Origin: Liolophura sinensis
Taxonomy: Eukaryota; Mollusca; Polyplacophora; Chitonida; Chitonidae
DNA: 64,000 bases
Direction: 5' to 3'
NCBI RefSeq assembly: GCF_032854445.1
Contig: NC_088299.1
Location: 535,001-599,000 of the forward strand
In this document: positions 36,631-49,290 of the stretch, piece by piece
Position numbering within the stretch: position 1 is the stretch's first letter
Layout of the letters: each line of letters opens with the position of its first letter
Notes under the pieces: generated by a model
Databases searched by the model: none
What the model was told of the DNA's origin: nothing
What the model saw: only the letters and a program-made list of their open reading frames with translations
Made by a program: the position numbers and the translations under genes

Positions 36631-37264
36631 TAAAGCCCCGTCCTGACTCTCCAACATGGTTCAACTTTTGTGGACTCAGCAGCAAGTTGAATGCTGTTGA
36701 GGTAAGTTGGGTGTCCCGTCCACAATACAAATCACATAGGTCAACATTGTCCAACTCTGTCGTCGTGTAATGAGCTGTGTGGTTTTTTTTTGTTTGGTTT
36801 TTTTTTTACCAAACTTACGATAAATTGGAGGGAAATTATCATCTTTCTCTCCGATGAATGAGACCCAAGGATTTTCTTTTGTCCCTGTCTTTGTAATCTT
36901 TAGAGGAAGTGTTGTATAGGTATTTTTCATACTCCTGTATCAACGAAACTATCTCATCGTGAGACCAGTTTCTTTCCGCCTTGGGTGCCGTCATTTTGCC
37001 CCGGTCACGGGCCTTAAGACGATCACGTTATTCTACACGCTCGCTGACTGGCTACTTTCTCTCAGCTTGACTCAACTTGATGAAAAAAAATACACATGCA
37101 CATTTCCGATTCCACTAAGTTGGATTGTACTGAGTGTTGTTGAACAAAGTTGAAGAAACCGTCCACACTACTCAACAGGGTTCAACTTGTTCACTCAACT
37201 TTAAGTTGACTCTTGCTGAGTCAACAAAAGTTGAGTGATGTTGGATAGTCTGGACGGGGCTTTA
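36631..37264. mobile_element. Non-autonomous TIR element (MITE), 630 bp
   Basis: Inverted termini of about 46 bp start AAGCCCCGTCC at 36633 and, on the other strand, at 37262. They share GACTMTCCAACAT, TCAACTTTTGT and GACTCAGCA. Both ends are flanked by TA (36631-36632 and 37263-37264). Further CAAGTTGA/TCAACTT repeats lie just inside the ends. No transposase frame is present. A TA target suggests Tc1/mariner or ISL2EU-type mobilisation, which is inference. Confidence 0.85.
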
Positions 37265-38764
37265 AGAAATTCAAATTGAGGTGCATTTTAGTTAACGTAA
37301 CTCTTGAAACGTGAGTTACAAAGTCCAAAGATAAGCGTTCAAATCATGTTTCAAATTCCGACTTTCATCATAACTGGCTCTGTGGAATCGACCCCTGGTC
37401 ATGTATAGGCTATTTGTAGTGTTAGACAAAAGCGTAAATCTGACCTCTGGTGAATATGGACACTCCTACATTCTATAGCCCTTTGGAATAGTTCGAATAT
37501 ACCCTATATCTGAGGCATCCACATTGCATTAACTTTATTACACATACATCATGTATTTGATAAATGTCTTTTACATGTACCATGTGTAAGTTCATATATA
37601 GTGTATGGCACATAAAAATAATAGTAAAAAACGTGTACAGTCTTAAATTCATGAGAAGGTGTTATCTGAGTGATGTTAGAATGTATTTTTTGTTGTAACA
37701 GATTATTCTTTTTAACATCGCGCACATATGCAACATAAAGATTGTATTAGGCTAACACCGTATTGCGTTGAAAATAACAGAGTATCATAAAATCCTTTCG
37801 AGAGAATGTATATATAGCTACAACGAGGTCATTTTCTCAGAGGGCACGCCTAAAGACTGGGACAACCATTTGCATGCATGCTTTATATGTATAGATCACA
37901 GCGGTGAGTGTTGATGCTAAAAGACATAAACTAAGGAATAACATATACAAGTTAGTATCCACATAGGATTTCTTCGCAGGCCGTACTATTTTACATCATC
38001 AAACTTCGATTTAACTCTGTTTAAGTTAAGTAATTTAGATTAACTGTTAATTAAAGTAAAGCGGTGTTTATATACTTAAATACGGTACTCGGTGTGTTTT
38101 TAGTTGAATTGATTTGTGGTTTTCATACTTCACTATTCAGAGCACTGAAAGTTGTTAATAAAATGTGACTGACATGTATACTTGCATATATATACTGTCA
38201 TCACGTACATAACGTTATCCTCAGAATAAAGACCTGGTCCATGTAGTTTGAACCATATAGCCGCAGGCCTGTATATCTTGTAAGTCCATACACGACTATA
38301 AACGCTAGCCCTGTACAACTCTTTGCCTTGGCTTAAGTGAAAAGTACATTTTCTACATCAATGTCACCCATAAATGTATGTGATATCCACTTGTTGATGT
38401 TAATGTGATTTGCGTTAATTTTATGAGCGTTTAGAAAGTGATAATATATTGTCGACATATATCAATTTAGGTCCTATGCTATGTGCTGACCTGTCTGACG
38501 ACACATAAATGGCAAAGTCCAATATGATAGGTATATAACTCATGCTGGGTAGTGTGTAGGCTGACACTGTAGTCAGTTTGCTGTTGACAGATTTATCTCT
38601 CTAATGGGTGGTATGATAAAACAAGCGCAAATTCGCAATATCTGCGACGTCCCACAAAAACATTGCATTTGTCTTGCACTCGGGCATCTCGTTAATTGAA
38701 AGGCTCGTGTTAAAGCTAGGATAGCTTTAACGTGCTAAAACGGCCGACAGACAGACTGACTTAT

Positions 38765-38807
38765 ATGTGAAAAAATAAAAAAAAATAAATAAAAAAGGGG
38801 GGGGGGA
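38765..38807. repeat. A-rich tract followed by G homopolymer
   Basis: AAAATAAA-type units end in a run of about 10 G. Confidence 0.9.
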
Positions 38808-39224
38808 GCTAAAAACATAGTGACCTCAAATCCCTTAACTGGTCAGCAGTGTACAGGCTTTTGAGCATTTATATGGATGACAGCATGTGAATTTAGTTAA
38901 CAGTCCAAGGGTAAATTGACTTAAAGAGATGCATATACCCGGTATACACTTTGTTGTATTGTATTTGATGTATGGATTCAAGAATTCCTCATATATTACA
39001 GGAATGGAATCAAAATTACACTTTGACCTGTAGAAGGTCAAAATTATCCATTGTGATTGTCAGTAGGCAAAACAGACTTCTTCAGACAGGCATATATGTT
39101 TTTTGCTTGGAGGGCCAGGCCTAGATATCACTGGGCTTTTCCTATCTTGGTGTCTGTCTTGGGAGATTTTCCACAAGCCATTGGTGTTTTCTGACCCATA
39201 CATCGGTATCTAGGTACAAGTCCT

Positions 39225-39415
39225 TTTGATCTGCAGACCACACACCCATAAGAACTTTGTCACAACATGCTTTTGTTGTTCTTGTATCCATGTTAATTGG
39301 GAGGCTTTCAGCACGCCTTTAGTGACTGAAGCTTTCAAGTCATAAACGTCTATAAAGGCAGTGTTTTGATTTGCAGACCACAGATTCCTGGGACTTTCGT
39401 TTCAACATGCTTTAC
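39225..39415 (+). repeat. Two diverged copies of an approx. 45 bp unit
   Basis: GATYTGCAGACCACA, then ACTTT, then CAACATGCTTT occurs at about 39231-39275 and 39369-39414, spaced about 138 bp. Confidence 0.6.
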
Positions 39416-39456
39416 ACATATAAAGAAAGAAATCAAGGATATAATACATAGAAAAA

Positions 39457-39708
39457 ATGGAATTTCCATGCATTAGTCTGAATAAGCTGGATCTGACCAA
39501 CGAAACTCAAGACCGTGCGAAATTTGAAGTTAATGAGGATATAAAGTACAGGGCTCCTCACGAAAACCCCTTTAATACACATACTCTTAGGAAAAATGGT
39601 TCTACGCAGAACTTCTTTGGCTTATATGGAGAAAAAAGATGGCCATGTGAAATGTTAGGACTGCCGTCTCGGCAACGAAGGCATCGGGTAGATCCTAAGT
39701 TTAGATGA
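39457..39708 (+). CDS. Possible small protein, 83 codons, unrecognised
   Basis: An uninterrupted frame from an ATG in good context (AAAAAATGG) to TGA. The upstream in-frame stop at 39442 shows the ATG would be the true start. The product is hydrophilic and contains FFGLYGEKRWPCEMLGLPSR, ending in a basic tail (RQRRHRVDPKFR). No signal peptide or membrane segment. It lies inside CIMIP1 intron 1 on the same strand, so it could be a nested intronless gene, a retrocopy fragment, an alternative exon or chance. Several frames of similar size in the window are clearly spurious, which limits confidence. Confidence 0.25.
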   Translation: MEFPCISLNKLDLTNETQDRAKFEVNEDIKYRAPHENPFNTHTLRKNGSTQNFFGLYGEKRWPCEMLGLPSRQRRHRVDPKFR

Positions 39709-40228
39709 CTTCTTTATTGCAACGGTTAACAGAATCCTGATTATGTAAATGTGAAAATTTTTACTTAATATGAAGATATATGAAGCAGAACGTCAAAAAC
39801 CCTTATTTCATAGAACATCTTTAAAAAGCTCTTTGGCAAAACCCGGTTTAGAAAGCAGGACCGTCGGTAGGGATTTTTTTATTCTGGTTAATAAACAAGA
39901 TAGGGATTTTAAAGAAATTATTAACATGGAGTGGGGGGGGGATGTATAGACAAAATCACAATGAAAACTGGAGGGGCCCCACCTTTTTTGGATGGTCGGT
40001 CGGATTACGCTCAAAGAGCATATTTTTTACGAAGCGTTATACCAGTTCGAGTTGCAAGGCATTTATTTTTGTAACACAAGAAAACATGAATGTTTATATA
40101 TGCAGGGCTTTATCACTTCTAAGAGCTTCAGCATGAGTCTGTCTTCTGCACAGTTGTCACTAGACCAAAATGATAAGGTGTATGTTTATTTATCTAAGCG
40201 TTTACGACCCTTGGCTCCTAAACCCGTG

Positions 40229-40495
40229 CTGGGATTGTTTATTTATTTGATTCGTGTTTTACGCCGAACTTAAGAATATTTCGCTTATACGACGGCGGTC
40301 AGCATTGTAATGGAAGGAAACCGAGCAGAGCCCGGCGGAAACCCACGGCCATGCGCAGGTAGCTGACAGACCTTCCCACGTTTGGCCGGAGAGCAAGCCA
40401 GCATAAGCTGGACCGCTTTAGTAAGAGGATCCAGGATCTTTACCCTGCGTTAAGGCGTTAACCAACTGAGCCACGGAAGCCCCTTCTGGGACTGT
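40229..40495 (-). mobile_element. SINE family A with imperfect 10 bp TSD
   Basis: Body 40239-40485, tail at the left and head (GTTAACCAACTGAGCCACGG on the + strand) at the right. CTGGGAYTGT flanks it at 40229-40238 and 40486-40495. The CTCACAGCGACC B-box region is deleted. Confidence 0.88.
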
Positions 40496-40627
40496 AAATC
40501 ACTTGTCACATTAAAATCCTGTCAATATGACACATGTATATATCACTACTTGCCTTGGACTCGTAATTTGTAGACACTGCTTCTCTCACTGCTTGTGGAG
40601 CCTTTGCGACCAATAGCTCCTGTGTTA

Positions 40628-40665
40628 ATACTTGAGTATGGCGTTAACAAACAATCAGATAATTT
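40628..40665 (+). mobile_element. SINE family A tail fragment
   Basis: TACTTGAGTATGGCGTTAAC followed by AAACAATCAGATAA resembles the family tail only. Confidence 0.5.
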
Positions 40666-40969
40666 TTTTTTTTAAATACCACCATTCAGCTGAATATGTG
40701 CAGTCCTATGATGTACACCATGCATGCATTCAAGGAGAAAGGGTATTTGCATGCGTGCTTGTGATTTATCGTCGCTAACCTCACAGACGAGGGCATTGGC
40801 GTAAACTTTTGCCTGTGTGACGTTAAACTTCTCGTATGGCTTTATAATGCAGTTTACTGCAAAATATTTTAAGAGCCATATTGCGGACGGCGAAAAAAAT
40901 GTACTGTTAATTTAGGCGTCATCTACATAAAGTTGAGACTTCCAGATGTCTACTTTCCTGTATCTGTGA

Positions 40970-43900
40970 GTGAACAATCGAATGTGCAGTTTTATCCGGG
41001 GATTCCTTTCGGCCATCAACTCTCTTAAGTCGCTATATTTAGACACGTGGCCGAAAACTGACTTTTTTGATTGGGTTACCTCCCTTTGTTGTCTAAACGA
41101 TGGAGATTTTAGACGAACTGCAATGTCTGAGACGCTATTGTGTTGTACTACGACACAGTGTTGTGCCTATCATGTAACTTCAGTTCTGCCCTACAGATTG
41201 TTGGGAATTACGAATACATGCACTTAGTGACAGTATTTGTTGTACTAGAATTATTATTCGCTTTTAATTTGTCATATTGTTTACATGTTCAGTACACGAG
41301 CAAAGTTTGCACTGTGGGAGCCTGCGCTGCCTCATTTGCATGTTATCTCGTCGGGTGGACAGTTTAGACCAGTGACGGATTTCCTCTTCTCTTGACGTTT
41401 TTCGGAAAATTTGGGGAGAATAAAATGCAACTCATTTTTGTATTTAGCTGATCCATTTTAAACATTCTGAATTTCTTTCGGCGGTGTCTCCTTTGAAGAA
41501 TTGATTAACTTCATTCTGTTCATATTTGTTGTGCATAATTTTGCTGCCGATTGAACAAAAGCGTTTTGGAATGACATCACTAATTTTCACAAATAAAATG
41601 AACGCACATAAAAGCGGCCAATTTCTGAAACTGATCTCATCACGAAATATGGTCTTTTTCAGTTTTGAGCTTTCGGCTGCATTCGAAGCTATTTTGTTCG
41701 ACTCAAAAATGTTCAAAAATGAAGAAAAAATATTGTGGAAGATCAGATATTTGATAGCCTGCATGTTCTCTCCTTCTAATAAACCTATATATCGTACTAC
41801 AGCTTACTTGTTATTTTGGGTATTGTTGAGTGTGAGGAAGTGAGCTGAAGAAACAATATCATCGAGTTTTTAGTCATAAACCTTCCTCGGAAATTTATCA
41901 AACCTCTCAGGGGACGTTCAATAAGCCCTACCAGATCGCATTTCATAGAATTCACAAACTATGAACTCTAATATTGTGATATGATGTGTTTTCTTAAGAG
42001 TTCGTGCAAATGCTACCTGTAAGGTGGTCTTGGTTTATTGCTTTATGGTTTATTGGTTTATTAATATTCAGAGCCAACAGGCCAGGAGCCCACTTACAGG
42101 TCAATTTTTTCTAAGTTTCAATTCTTAAGTTTTGATACTGTGTAGTTCTGGTGTAGGCCAATATCGGGAAAATGAACATGTCTTCACATGTAATGTAGCC
42201 TGACATTAAAATCATAGAAAGTAAATTTCCTCGGATAGGGGCCAATTAAATACTGAAGTTTGTGACATGAAAGAAAGCAATTACAAGATGTTAATAACAG
42301 TCATTAATGTGAAAAACATTAAACTGCTTCTGTAATGGCTGGTTTTGTTATCTGTTTTATGGTAATGGACGTTGTGACACATTAAGGCTTAGGCTGTCAA
42401 CAACGCAGCCGTCAGTGTGTGCATGTCGCTGTGAAATATGCAGATCAACTGACGCTAACATACAGTAAGTGATTTACGTTTTCTCATAGATATACAGGAT
42501 ATGCTGAGAGTGGATCTTAAATGAAATACAGTCGCTGTTTATGATGTTCACTTTTGTACCTATACACGTAAATGTCCCCAGGGACTGCATGCAGCTGTGA
42601 CGTATGGATGTACTTTATTGCCGGACTAAATGGATCTTTGCAAAGTTTTCCTATTAAGTCATTTAATCGTGTCTTAAAAGTTGGAGGCATTACTTAAATA
42701 TTTTGATATAAACAGATGGATGCCTTAACCAGATATTATGAGCCGCAGCTGTAAAAAGATATGACTCTGTGTCACACTGTGGATTAGTGAGACTTGGTGG
42801 TATACGGATCTTAAGACATGTACAATAAGCGTTTAATGTTTTTTTATTTCACTTGAAGATCCTTCTAGCAGACGTATTGTTGTTTATATAGATACAGACA
42901 TATTCAGATACAGATGTGTATTGTGTAGTATGTATTTCGCCATTGCACAGTTGTATGTACGTGCATATGTGTATTTAATTCATCGATCGTCAAGAAAACG
43001 AAACCTAGCATATGCACAAACCAGCCATACACATAGTGTCATATGAGCTACATTGCTTTTACTTTTTTTCCACTTCATAACAGCTGAGCCTCTGTACAAT
43101 CGGAGACGACTCGCCATTGGCTCTTGTCCACATGTCCACTGCGCATGTCAAAAGAATGACAGAGGCGTGCGTATTACATGTATGCCTCAAACAAAGCTAT
43201 CTTGCGTAACATCTCCATGACTACCTGCGTCAGAGGGATATGGAGCGAGCGTATCTACAACATAGGCAAAAAGTGAACTCAGAAGAATAAAGGAACCAAC
43301 CTCGTGTTTTAACACTGAAAGCTTATCGCTCTCCAAAAGTAAATTTTCACGACACACTGCGTAAAAATGGCACTTGACTAAACTTGCATGTATCGGCGAC
43401 CGTCTATCTCAAGCATGTGACTGTACAAAAATGAGGAGGAGGAGAGAAGTTGTTTTCTGAGATAAGTGTTAGTTGAACCTACTCGGTTCTTCACAGGAAT
43501 AGTATTATGGGACAAAATTCCACAAGTGAAGAATAAAGAGGATATGTGATTTTGTACATTTGTTCTATTGGGCACAGTTAAAACTCGCCTTTAAAAGGAT
43601 TTAGTGGACCAAGATGCATTGCTTTTGTAGTGTCGGGAAATAGAGGTTAACTGTAAAAGATATATAGTTTGCGTGAAAGGTGAAATTACATATACATTGC
43701 CGCAGTTGTGTCATAACAAATCACACCAGTAAGCATCCTATGGGTCAGAACGACATGACATAGTCTTATTCAGGTTAATGCAGTCGAAGCCGTGATTGTA
43801 ATAATCTTTGTTTCTGCAGTATGCATAGATAGAGGAATGTCGAACCTCTTATATGAAAGTTTCTTCCGGACGCAGGCAGTGTTCACATCAGAGGTCATAA

Positions 43901-45235
43901 TAAACAGGGCCGAACGAAAATAGCGCAGCGAAAACGCCACAAACGGTGTGTTGTCGCCTATATTCACTATCAAATTTGCTTTCTGTTGGCGACATGTTAC
44001 ACCTCAAGCTTTACACTCTGATATGCTGGACTTAAATATCGTTGTAAGGAAAATGTAATTAGAGTACTTTTTTCTATTTTATAACGTTAATCTCCATAAG
44101 CTTGATTTGGACACCAAGAACTCATTCTTCGGGGGACGTCATAATTATAAAAAAAAGCATGCATTGGCATGGTGGATAATGGGCCTAATTTAGAATGTTT
44201 TGACAGAGCGACACCAGTTACCTAAACTGCTATCGACTTCACTCTAATCCCTGTTTCCGACACTGTCATATTTGTAATTGTTTACACGTCTTAGTTTAAT
44301 GTTAAAAAAGTGAATTTTTGTTTATCCATTGTAACATATGATTTCACGGAAGAACTGAGTTGGATGTTAGAAAATTCTGTTATAAAAACAATGTAGTCTA
44401 TTCGCGGAGACAGTAGTGTAGGCTCTGTCACTGCGTAGAGTTTGTTCTAATCGTATTTACAAATTTCTCTCCACGCCCATTGCCCAGCTTGCATTTCTTT
44501 TGAATAATTATGAAGTCACATAAGGGCAATGCTTTCTTTGTGTCGAAACCAAACTTGTTTAGCTTAACATTATGAATTAGAAAAAGTTTTCCACCTGCAT
44601 TTTCTCCGCTTTTATATGGACGTCCAACATATCAATCTGTAGAGCTTGTGGTGATACGTGTAACTACAGAAAGGTAATTTTGGTAGTGAGTATGAGTGGT
44701 TTTACAGACAGCTGAATATAGGCGAAAAGTCAAAACAAGCATACGGTAATTTGCTAGTTTGGACTCCAAATAAAACTACGAGATTCATCTGTGTTCCTGA
44801 CTACAGAAAGACGTACATGCATGTAGAAGCCCTATAAGCACGATTGTTTTGTTACGATACACATATAGGCACAATGAAATTTGCATCCAGCAGAAAATTG
44901 TTATAAGATGTATTTGAGATTGTTTCCATTTATGTGCAATGTTACAATTGCTGAGACACACTGCACATAAATTAAAACAAAAAGTAAGAATTTGTTGGAA
45001 ATAAGTAAAAAAAGAATAATCCCTGATCAGTAACAGATGAAGTACTCACCATTTTTAATCACTTCGTATTCTTTGGTCAATGTCAATTTTAAGTATATGG
45101 TTTTACCTTTGCTCACTATATACATTTCAAATTAGTAGCACATACGTACATTAGTACTTATTTATGTCTTTGCATAGTGATTTCATCTTTTCATTTCAAC
45201 TAAACTCCCGTCATGCCATTAGCTATCGAGTCAGG
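40970..45235. other. Unique intronic DNA without supported features
   Basis: Frames of up to about 105 codons at 41.1-41.8 kb on both strands overlap each other and lack family resemblance. A (TTTATTGG)-like short repeat lies at 42035-42062. No exon is called. Confidence 0.4.
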
Positions 45236-45259
45236 ATCCCCATATATTGTGCTGCATCA

Positions 45260-45760
45260 CTGTAACACGACACCCCGAAGACACCAGGCGTAATGCACTG
45301 CCCAGTTACAACATGCTGACAACAGGCGTAATGCACTGACCAGTTACAATATGCTGACACCAGGCGTGATGCACTGCCCAGTCACGGCATGCTGACACCA
45401 GGCGCAATGCGAAACACTGACACCAGGCCAGCCTGCCAAGACTGTCACTTTTAAAGAGATGTAGAAAAGAATTCTTCCTGAAAGCTTTTACCAAAATGAT
45501 TATGAGTTGAGTAGCCAGTGCCCAGTCACGATATACTGCGAAACACTGACACCAGGCCAGCCTGCCAAGACTGTCACTTTTAAAGAGATTTAGAAAAGAA
45601 TTCTTCCTGAAAGCTTTTACCAAAATGATTATGAGTTGAGTAGCCAGTGCCCAGTCACGATATACTGATTCCAGGCGTAATCCACTGCCCAGTCACTGCA
45701 TGCTGACACCAGACGTAATGCACTACCCAATCTCGACACTAGGCCAACCTGGCAAGACTG
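45260..45760 (+). repeat. Nested tandem repeats: 34 bp and 129 bp units
   Basis: An approx. 34 bp unit (CTGACACCAGGCGTAATGCA then CTGCCCAGT) is repeated at both sides. Between them a 129 bp unit is duplicated (45411-45539 and 45540-45668) with essentially one difference (GATGTAG versus GATTTAG). A further partial copy begins at about 45733. The minus-strand open frame across it reflects the 129 bp unit, which is 43 codons. Confidence 0.94.
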
Positions 45761-45899
45761 TTACTTTTAAAAGGGAAGAAAATTTAAATATCAATCAAAT
45801 ACCATTGAAAAGAGTGGGCTTTTCCTCGCAGGTGTATGCCATAAAAAAATTGTAATATGTACCTCAAACTGATAAATTATAAATAAAATCAGTGCCAAT

Positions 45900-46310
45900 A
45901 TCCGCTGTGAGCGACTCCATTTTGCCTTAGTCCTGACGTCTTCTGTGTTAGGAGGAGAATTGCTGTCGGAAACCGCCGAGGTGCAGTTCGTACATTTCCG
46001 GTAGAACTCTTCTTCCCAAAAGGCAGCGAACAGTACAGTTCGTTTTCCGCTTGACGATCGGGAAACTGGAATGTTGGACGTAGGTTCCGAGTTTACACGA
46101 ACAAGCCGACAGTTTTAACGACTCTCACTGGATGAGCGGCAACGCAGCCCCAGCATAAATTACAGGGTGTTAAAGACGGTGGACGCGATGGACAGCGATT
46201 CATGCCGGCTTTGTCGTTTTTCAGGCTTTACGTGTATGGCGAGGAAAAACGGCAAAATTATGCAGCAGGCACCACCAGATAGAAAAAAAAATGTGCTAGT
46301 GTCATGTTTT
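45900..46310 (+). other. GC/CpG-richer island with short CxxC frame
   Basis: CpG-containing sequence in AT-rich intron. The ATG at 46189 opens 42 codons beginning MDSDSCRLCRFSGFTCMARK, with a CxxC pair like the start of a zinc-binding (ZAD-type) domain, but it stops before further zinc ligands appear and has no clear donor. It could be a transposon 5' end, an alternative promoter or chance. Confidence 0.25.
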
Positions 46311-46361
46311 TAGGTTTTCTTCTCCTTTAAAGAACTTCAACAACAAATTCTACTATAACTT

Positions 46362-46405
46362 ACTGAATGTTTTTACCAAAATGATCATGATAATTTGAGT
46401 AGCCA
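46362..46405 (+). repeat. Diverged relic of the 129 bp unit
   Basis: TTTTTACCAAAATGATCATG followed by TTTGAGTAGCC matches the TTTTACCAAAATGATTATGA segment and its GTTGAGTAGCCA continuation in the 45.4-45.7 kb array. Confidence 0.7.
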
Positions 46406-47184
46406 CAGTGTACAAAGATGTTATTTTGTCTTCAAGTCCGGAATACTGAAAAATCTTTTGAGCACCGTTAGACATTTTGTTAAGCACTCATCGCTATCAA
46501 TTTCGGCGGCATGACGTTAAAATGCCAACCTGAACTTAATAATTATGATCAATTCTATCTTTTTTTCTTTTTAAATTGATTTTATTTAAACGGTAGCATT
46601 GCGATTTCAGCTTTGCTGTTTTGCTGGAATTGTGCTCAGCAGTCTCAGGCTTCTCCTTGGATTGATCTCAAGTACCTCTTTGTTCACCTGTTATCATCGA
46701 TATATTGTACATAGTGTTACGTTCGATGATATCACCCTATAAGTGTGGTCTAGCCAGTAGACTTATTACATTTAGGAGAACTGAGATTATCACATTGAGG
46801 AAGTAACTTTACTTTGTGAAGAAATATTTGGGTTCGGGGGGTGGGTGGGGTGGGTGGAATCGTACAGCTAGCAAAGTTGAACACGTTATAAAGTTATATG
46901 ACTGTATATCTTTATACAAATATATTAATGCAACACAGGTATTGTTTTATTACTTAATATGTACGTGTGTTGTTTTTGTGTGTATCTACAGTCATTGTAA
47001 ATACATTTGAACTATTTTGAACTCATTGCTTTAATGAACCATCTGCTGTGGCTGTTTGTCAGGTTTGGTTTGACGTCAACCTTCTAATGAGCTTTTATAT
47101 TTTAGGTTTCTGATTTTACCAAAATGTAAAACGCTGACTGAAAGGTAAAACCACCATTACCCCAACCTTCTCCCCCCCTCCAAT

Positions 47185-47318
<134 letters not shown>

Positions 47319-47908
47319 AGAAATGCAAAGTTTATATCAGTTGTAAGTCCAACAATAGTCAGACTTGTGCGCGTATACTTAGATACTCAGCGCCATCAAT
47401 AATCAAGATCAAAGGGAAAAGCAATTAGCGCGACGTTATTCAGTACGACTGGAAGCCTTTGATGAGCAGTGAGGGATATGAATTGAATAGGTGATGACAA
47501 ACACTGAAATACAAAACGAGATAATAATAGGCACAGGTTTGTTCGTTTTCCGTAAGTGGCTTTCAGTTACACAAAAGGAAGCCATAACCCTTTCTGATAA
47601 ATTGGTTCTTATGCTGATTTCACTCTTGATTTTTCTTATCAGTTCTTATATTTTTATTGTTTTAAATTCATTTTCGCGTCTAGCGACAAATGATTTCCCC
47701 GTCACAAGCACGTTTTCCAATGTGAGACAATTTTTCAGTATTGCTAATGAAACCTAACGTCATCGATGCCACCGATATGTTTTTGTACCTCGGTTTTTCG
47801 CCATGTAGGTTTAAGAAAGTGTGGAATCTTGACGGGTATGTTTTAAATGAAACAAATGCACAAATCACATGCACTATCTATTGCTTAATGAAACTGTACA
47901 GCCACAGC

Positions 47909-48000
47909 AATTTGTTTGTATTTTTTGTTTTATTTGTTTGTTTATTTTATTTTATTTTTTTGTTGTGTTTTTTTTTTGTTTTTTTGTTTGTTTGTTTTTT
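47909..48000. repeat. (GTTT)n / poly-T-rich tract
   Basis: Low-complexity GTTT and TTTTAT units, mirror of the tract at 12489-12558. Confidence 0.92.
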
Positions 48001-48074
48001 GCTACAAACAGTTCGTTTCAAGGTCCTCTAAGCAAATGCATTGAATAACTGCATATGTATTTTGAACGTAAAAG

Positions 48075-48170
48075 TCTTTAGTCTGTGTGTGTTACGTGGC
48101 ACAAACCTGGACGTGACGTCACTGATCACAATATGGCCAGAAAACGCCACCAAAGAATTCAAGACTTCCC
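48075..48170 (+). repeat. Dispersed repeat, partner at 53.3 kb
   Basis: GTGTGTGTTACGTGGCA, GACGTGACGTCACTG and CACAATATGGCCAGAAAACG match the reverse complement of about 53330-53400 with substitutions and small indels. Identity is unknown. Confidence 0.6.
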
Positions 48171-48514
48171 TTCATGCACTCATATACTCCTTACAACCGA
48201 TGTATGTCGTATAAGCCAAAATCACCATCCATCAATGACGCCTTACCTCCGTCAATCTACTGATATCCTATACAATACCATCCTTAAACTTTTTACAGAC
48301 GGTAGAGATTTATCTTTTCTTAATCTTTTACTGCAAACCACCTAAAAGAGGAATACATGCCAATTTCCAAATCTGGTTATGTACTTCTATAAAATTGGAT
48401 ACGTCATCACTTTGTGCTGACTCCGAGCGGTAAACCGGTTATACACACAAATATGTCGTGTGTGTTCAAGGAATATCTACAAAAGCCTACGGAAAAGTGG
48501 GGATCGAAATATCG

Positions 48515-48930
48515 ACAATTTTTGACATGCTTCTTCCTATGCATTATACCGGTATCGTTGATGATAATAACGACTTTTTCTGGAAAGTTCGACATTTTAT
48601 TTCGATATTTTGACTTTCTCATGTCGAAATTTCGACTTTTTTTTTCGAAAATTTGGCTTTCATATGTCGGAACTCCGACTTTTTGCCCGAAATTTCGGCT
48701 TTTTGTGACATGCTTCTTCCCCTGCATCATACCGGTAGCATTGATGATAATGGCAGGTCATGTGGAACTATGTGTGTTCTATTTTCATCTCGAGTTGTGC
48801 TATCCCGATGTTCTGCTCTTTTTATCGCATGAAGTTGGAGTTGTCATATTAAAGAAACTCGACATAAGAAAGTCGAAAATTCGGGGGAAAGTCGAAATTT
48901 TAACCTTTTTTACACCCCAATTTTTTTTTT
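48515..48930 (+). repeat. Palindromic TCGAAATTTCGA-rich repeat
   Basis: Many variants of GTCGAAATTTCGAC separated by T-rich spacers, plus an approx. 47 bp segment (TGACATGCTTCTTCC ... GTTGATGATAATA) repeated at 48524 and 48706, a 182 bp period. The 174-codon + strand frame spanning it is rich in Phe, Arg and Lys because of the repeat, and I do not call it a gene. Confidence 0.82.
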
Positions 48931-49252
48931 CTCCGTGACGATGATGGGCTTTCGTAAACATCACTTGAAATGTAGTTAATTTATATTTGCCAAGATTTAT
49001 AAAGGCACTATTCTCATTGATGTTGTTTTTGTCAGTAAATTTCAGTCAAATTTCTGACTGAAACATGAGCGTAAAGCAGAATTTGTCACAAATTAGAAGG
49101 ATCACCCGTCTACATTAACAATCTAAAACATGAGTCGGGAAGTGTCCGCTCCCATGTAGGCCTACTCTATCTTCGGGAGCCTGGCAATTTGCCGCTCCTC
49201 CAGCCCTCACCCCCTCTGGAGAATGGCTGATGGCATATGAGTAAGAAAATCT

Positions 49253-49290
49253 TAAGGTCGGTGATTAAACGCGTATCAAATAAACAAATT
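49253..49290 (+). mobile_element. Possible SINE tail relic
   Basis: GGTGATTAAACGCGTATCAA then ATAAACAAA resembles the GCGTTAAACACCAATCAAAT tail. The head is not recognisable. Confidence 0.3.

Noticed and set aside
45306-45623. 105-codon minus-strand repeat protein
   Set aside because: Produced by the 129 bp tandem duplication (43 codons). The flanking units shift frame.
48414-48938. 174-codon open frame on the plus strand
   Set aside because: Spans the T-rich TCGAAATTTCGA repeat. Its composition (Phe, Leu, Lys, Arg) comes from the repeat, and it shows no domain or splice context.
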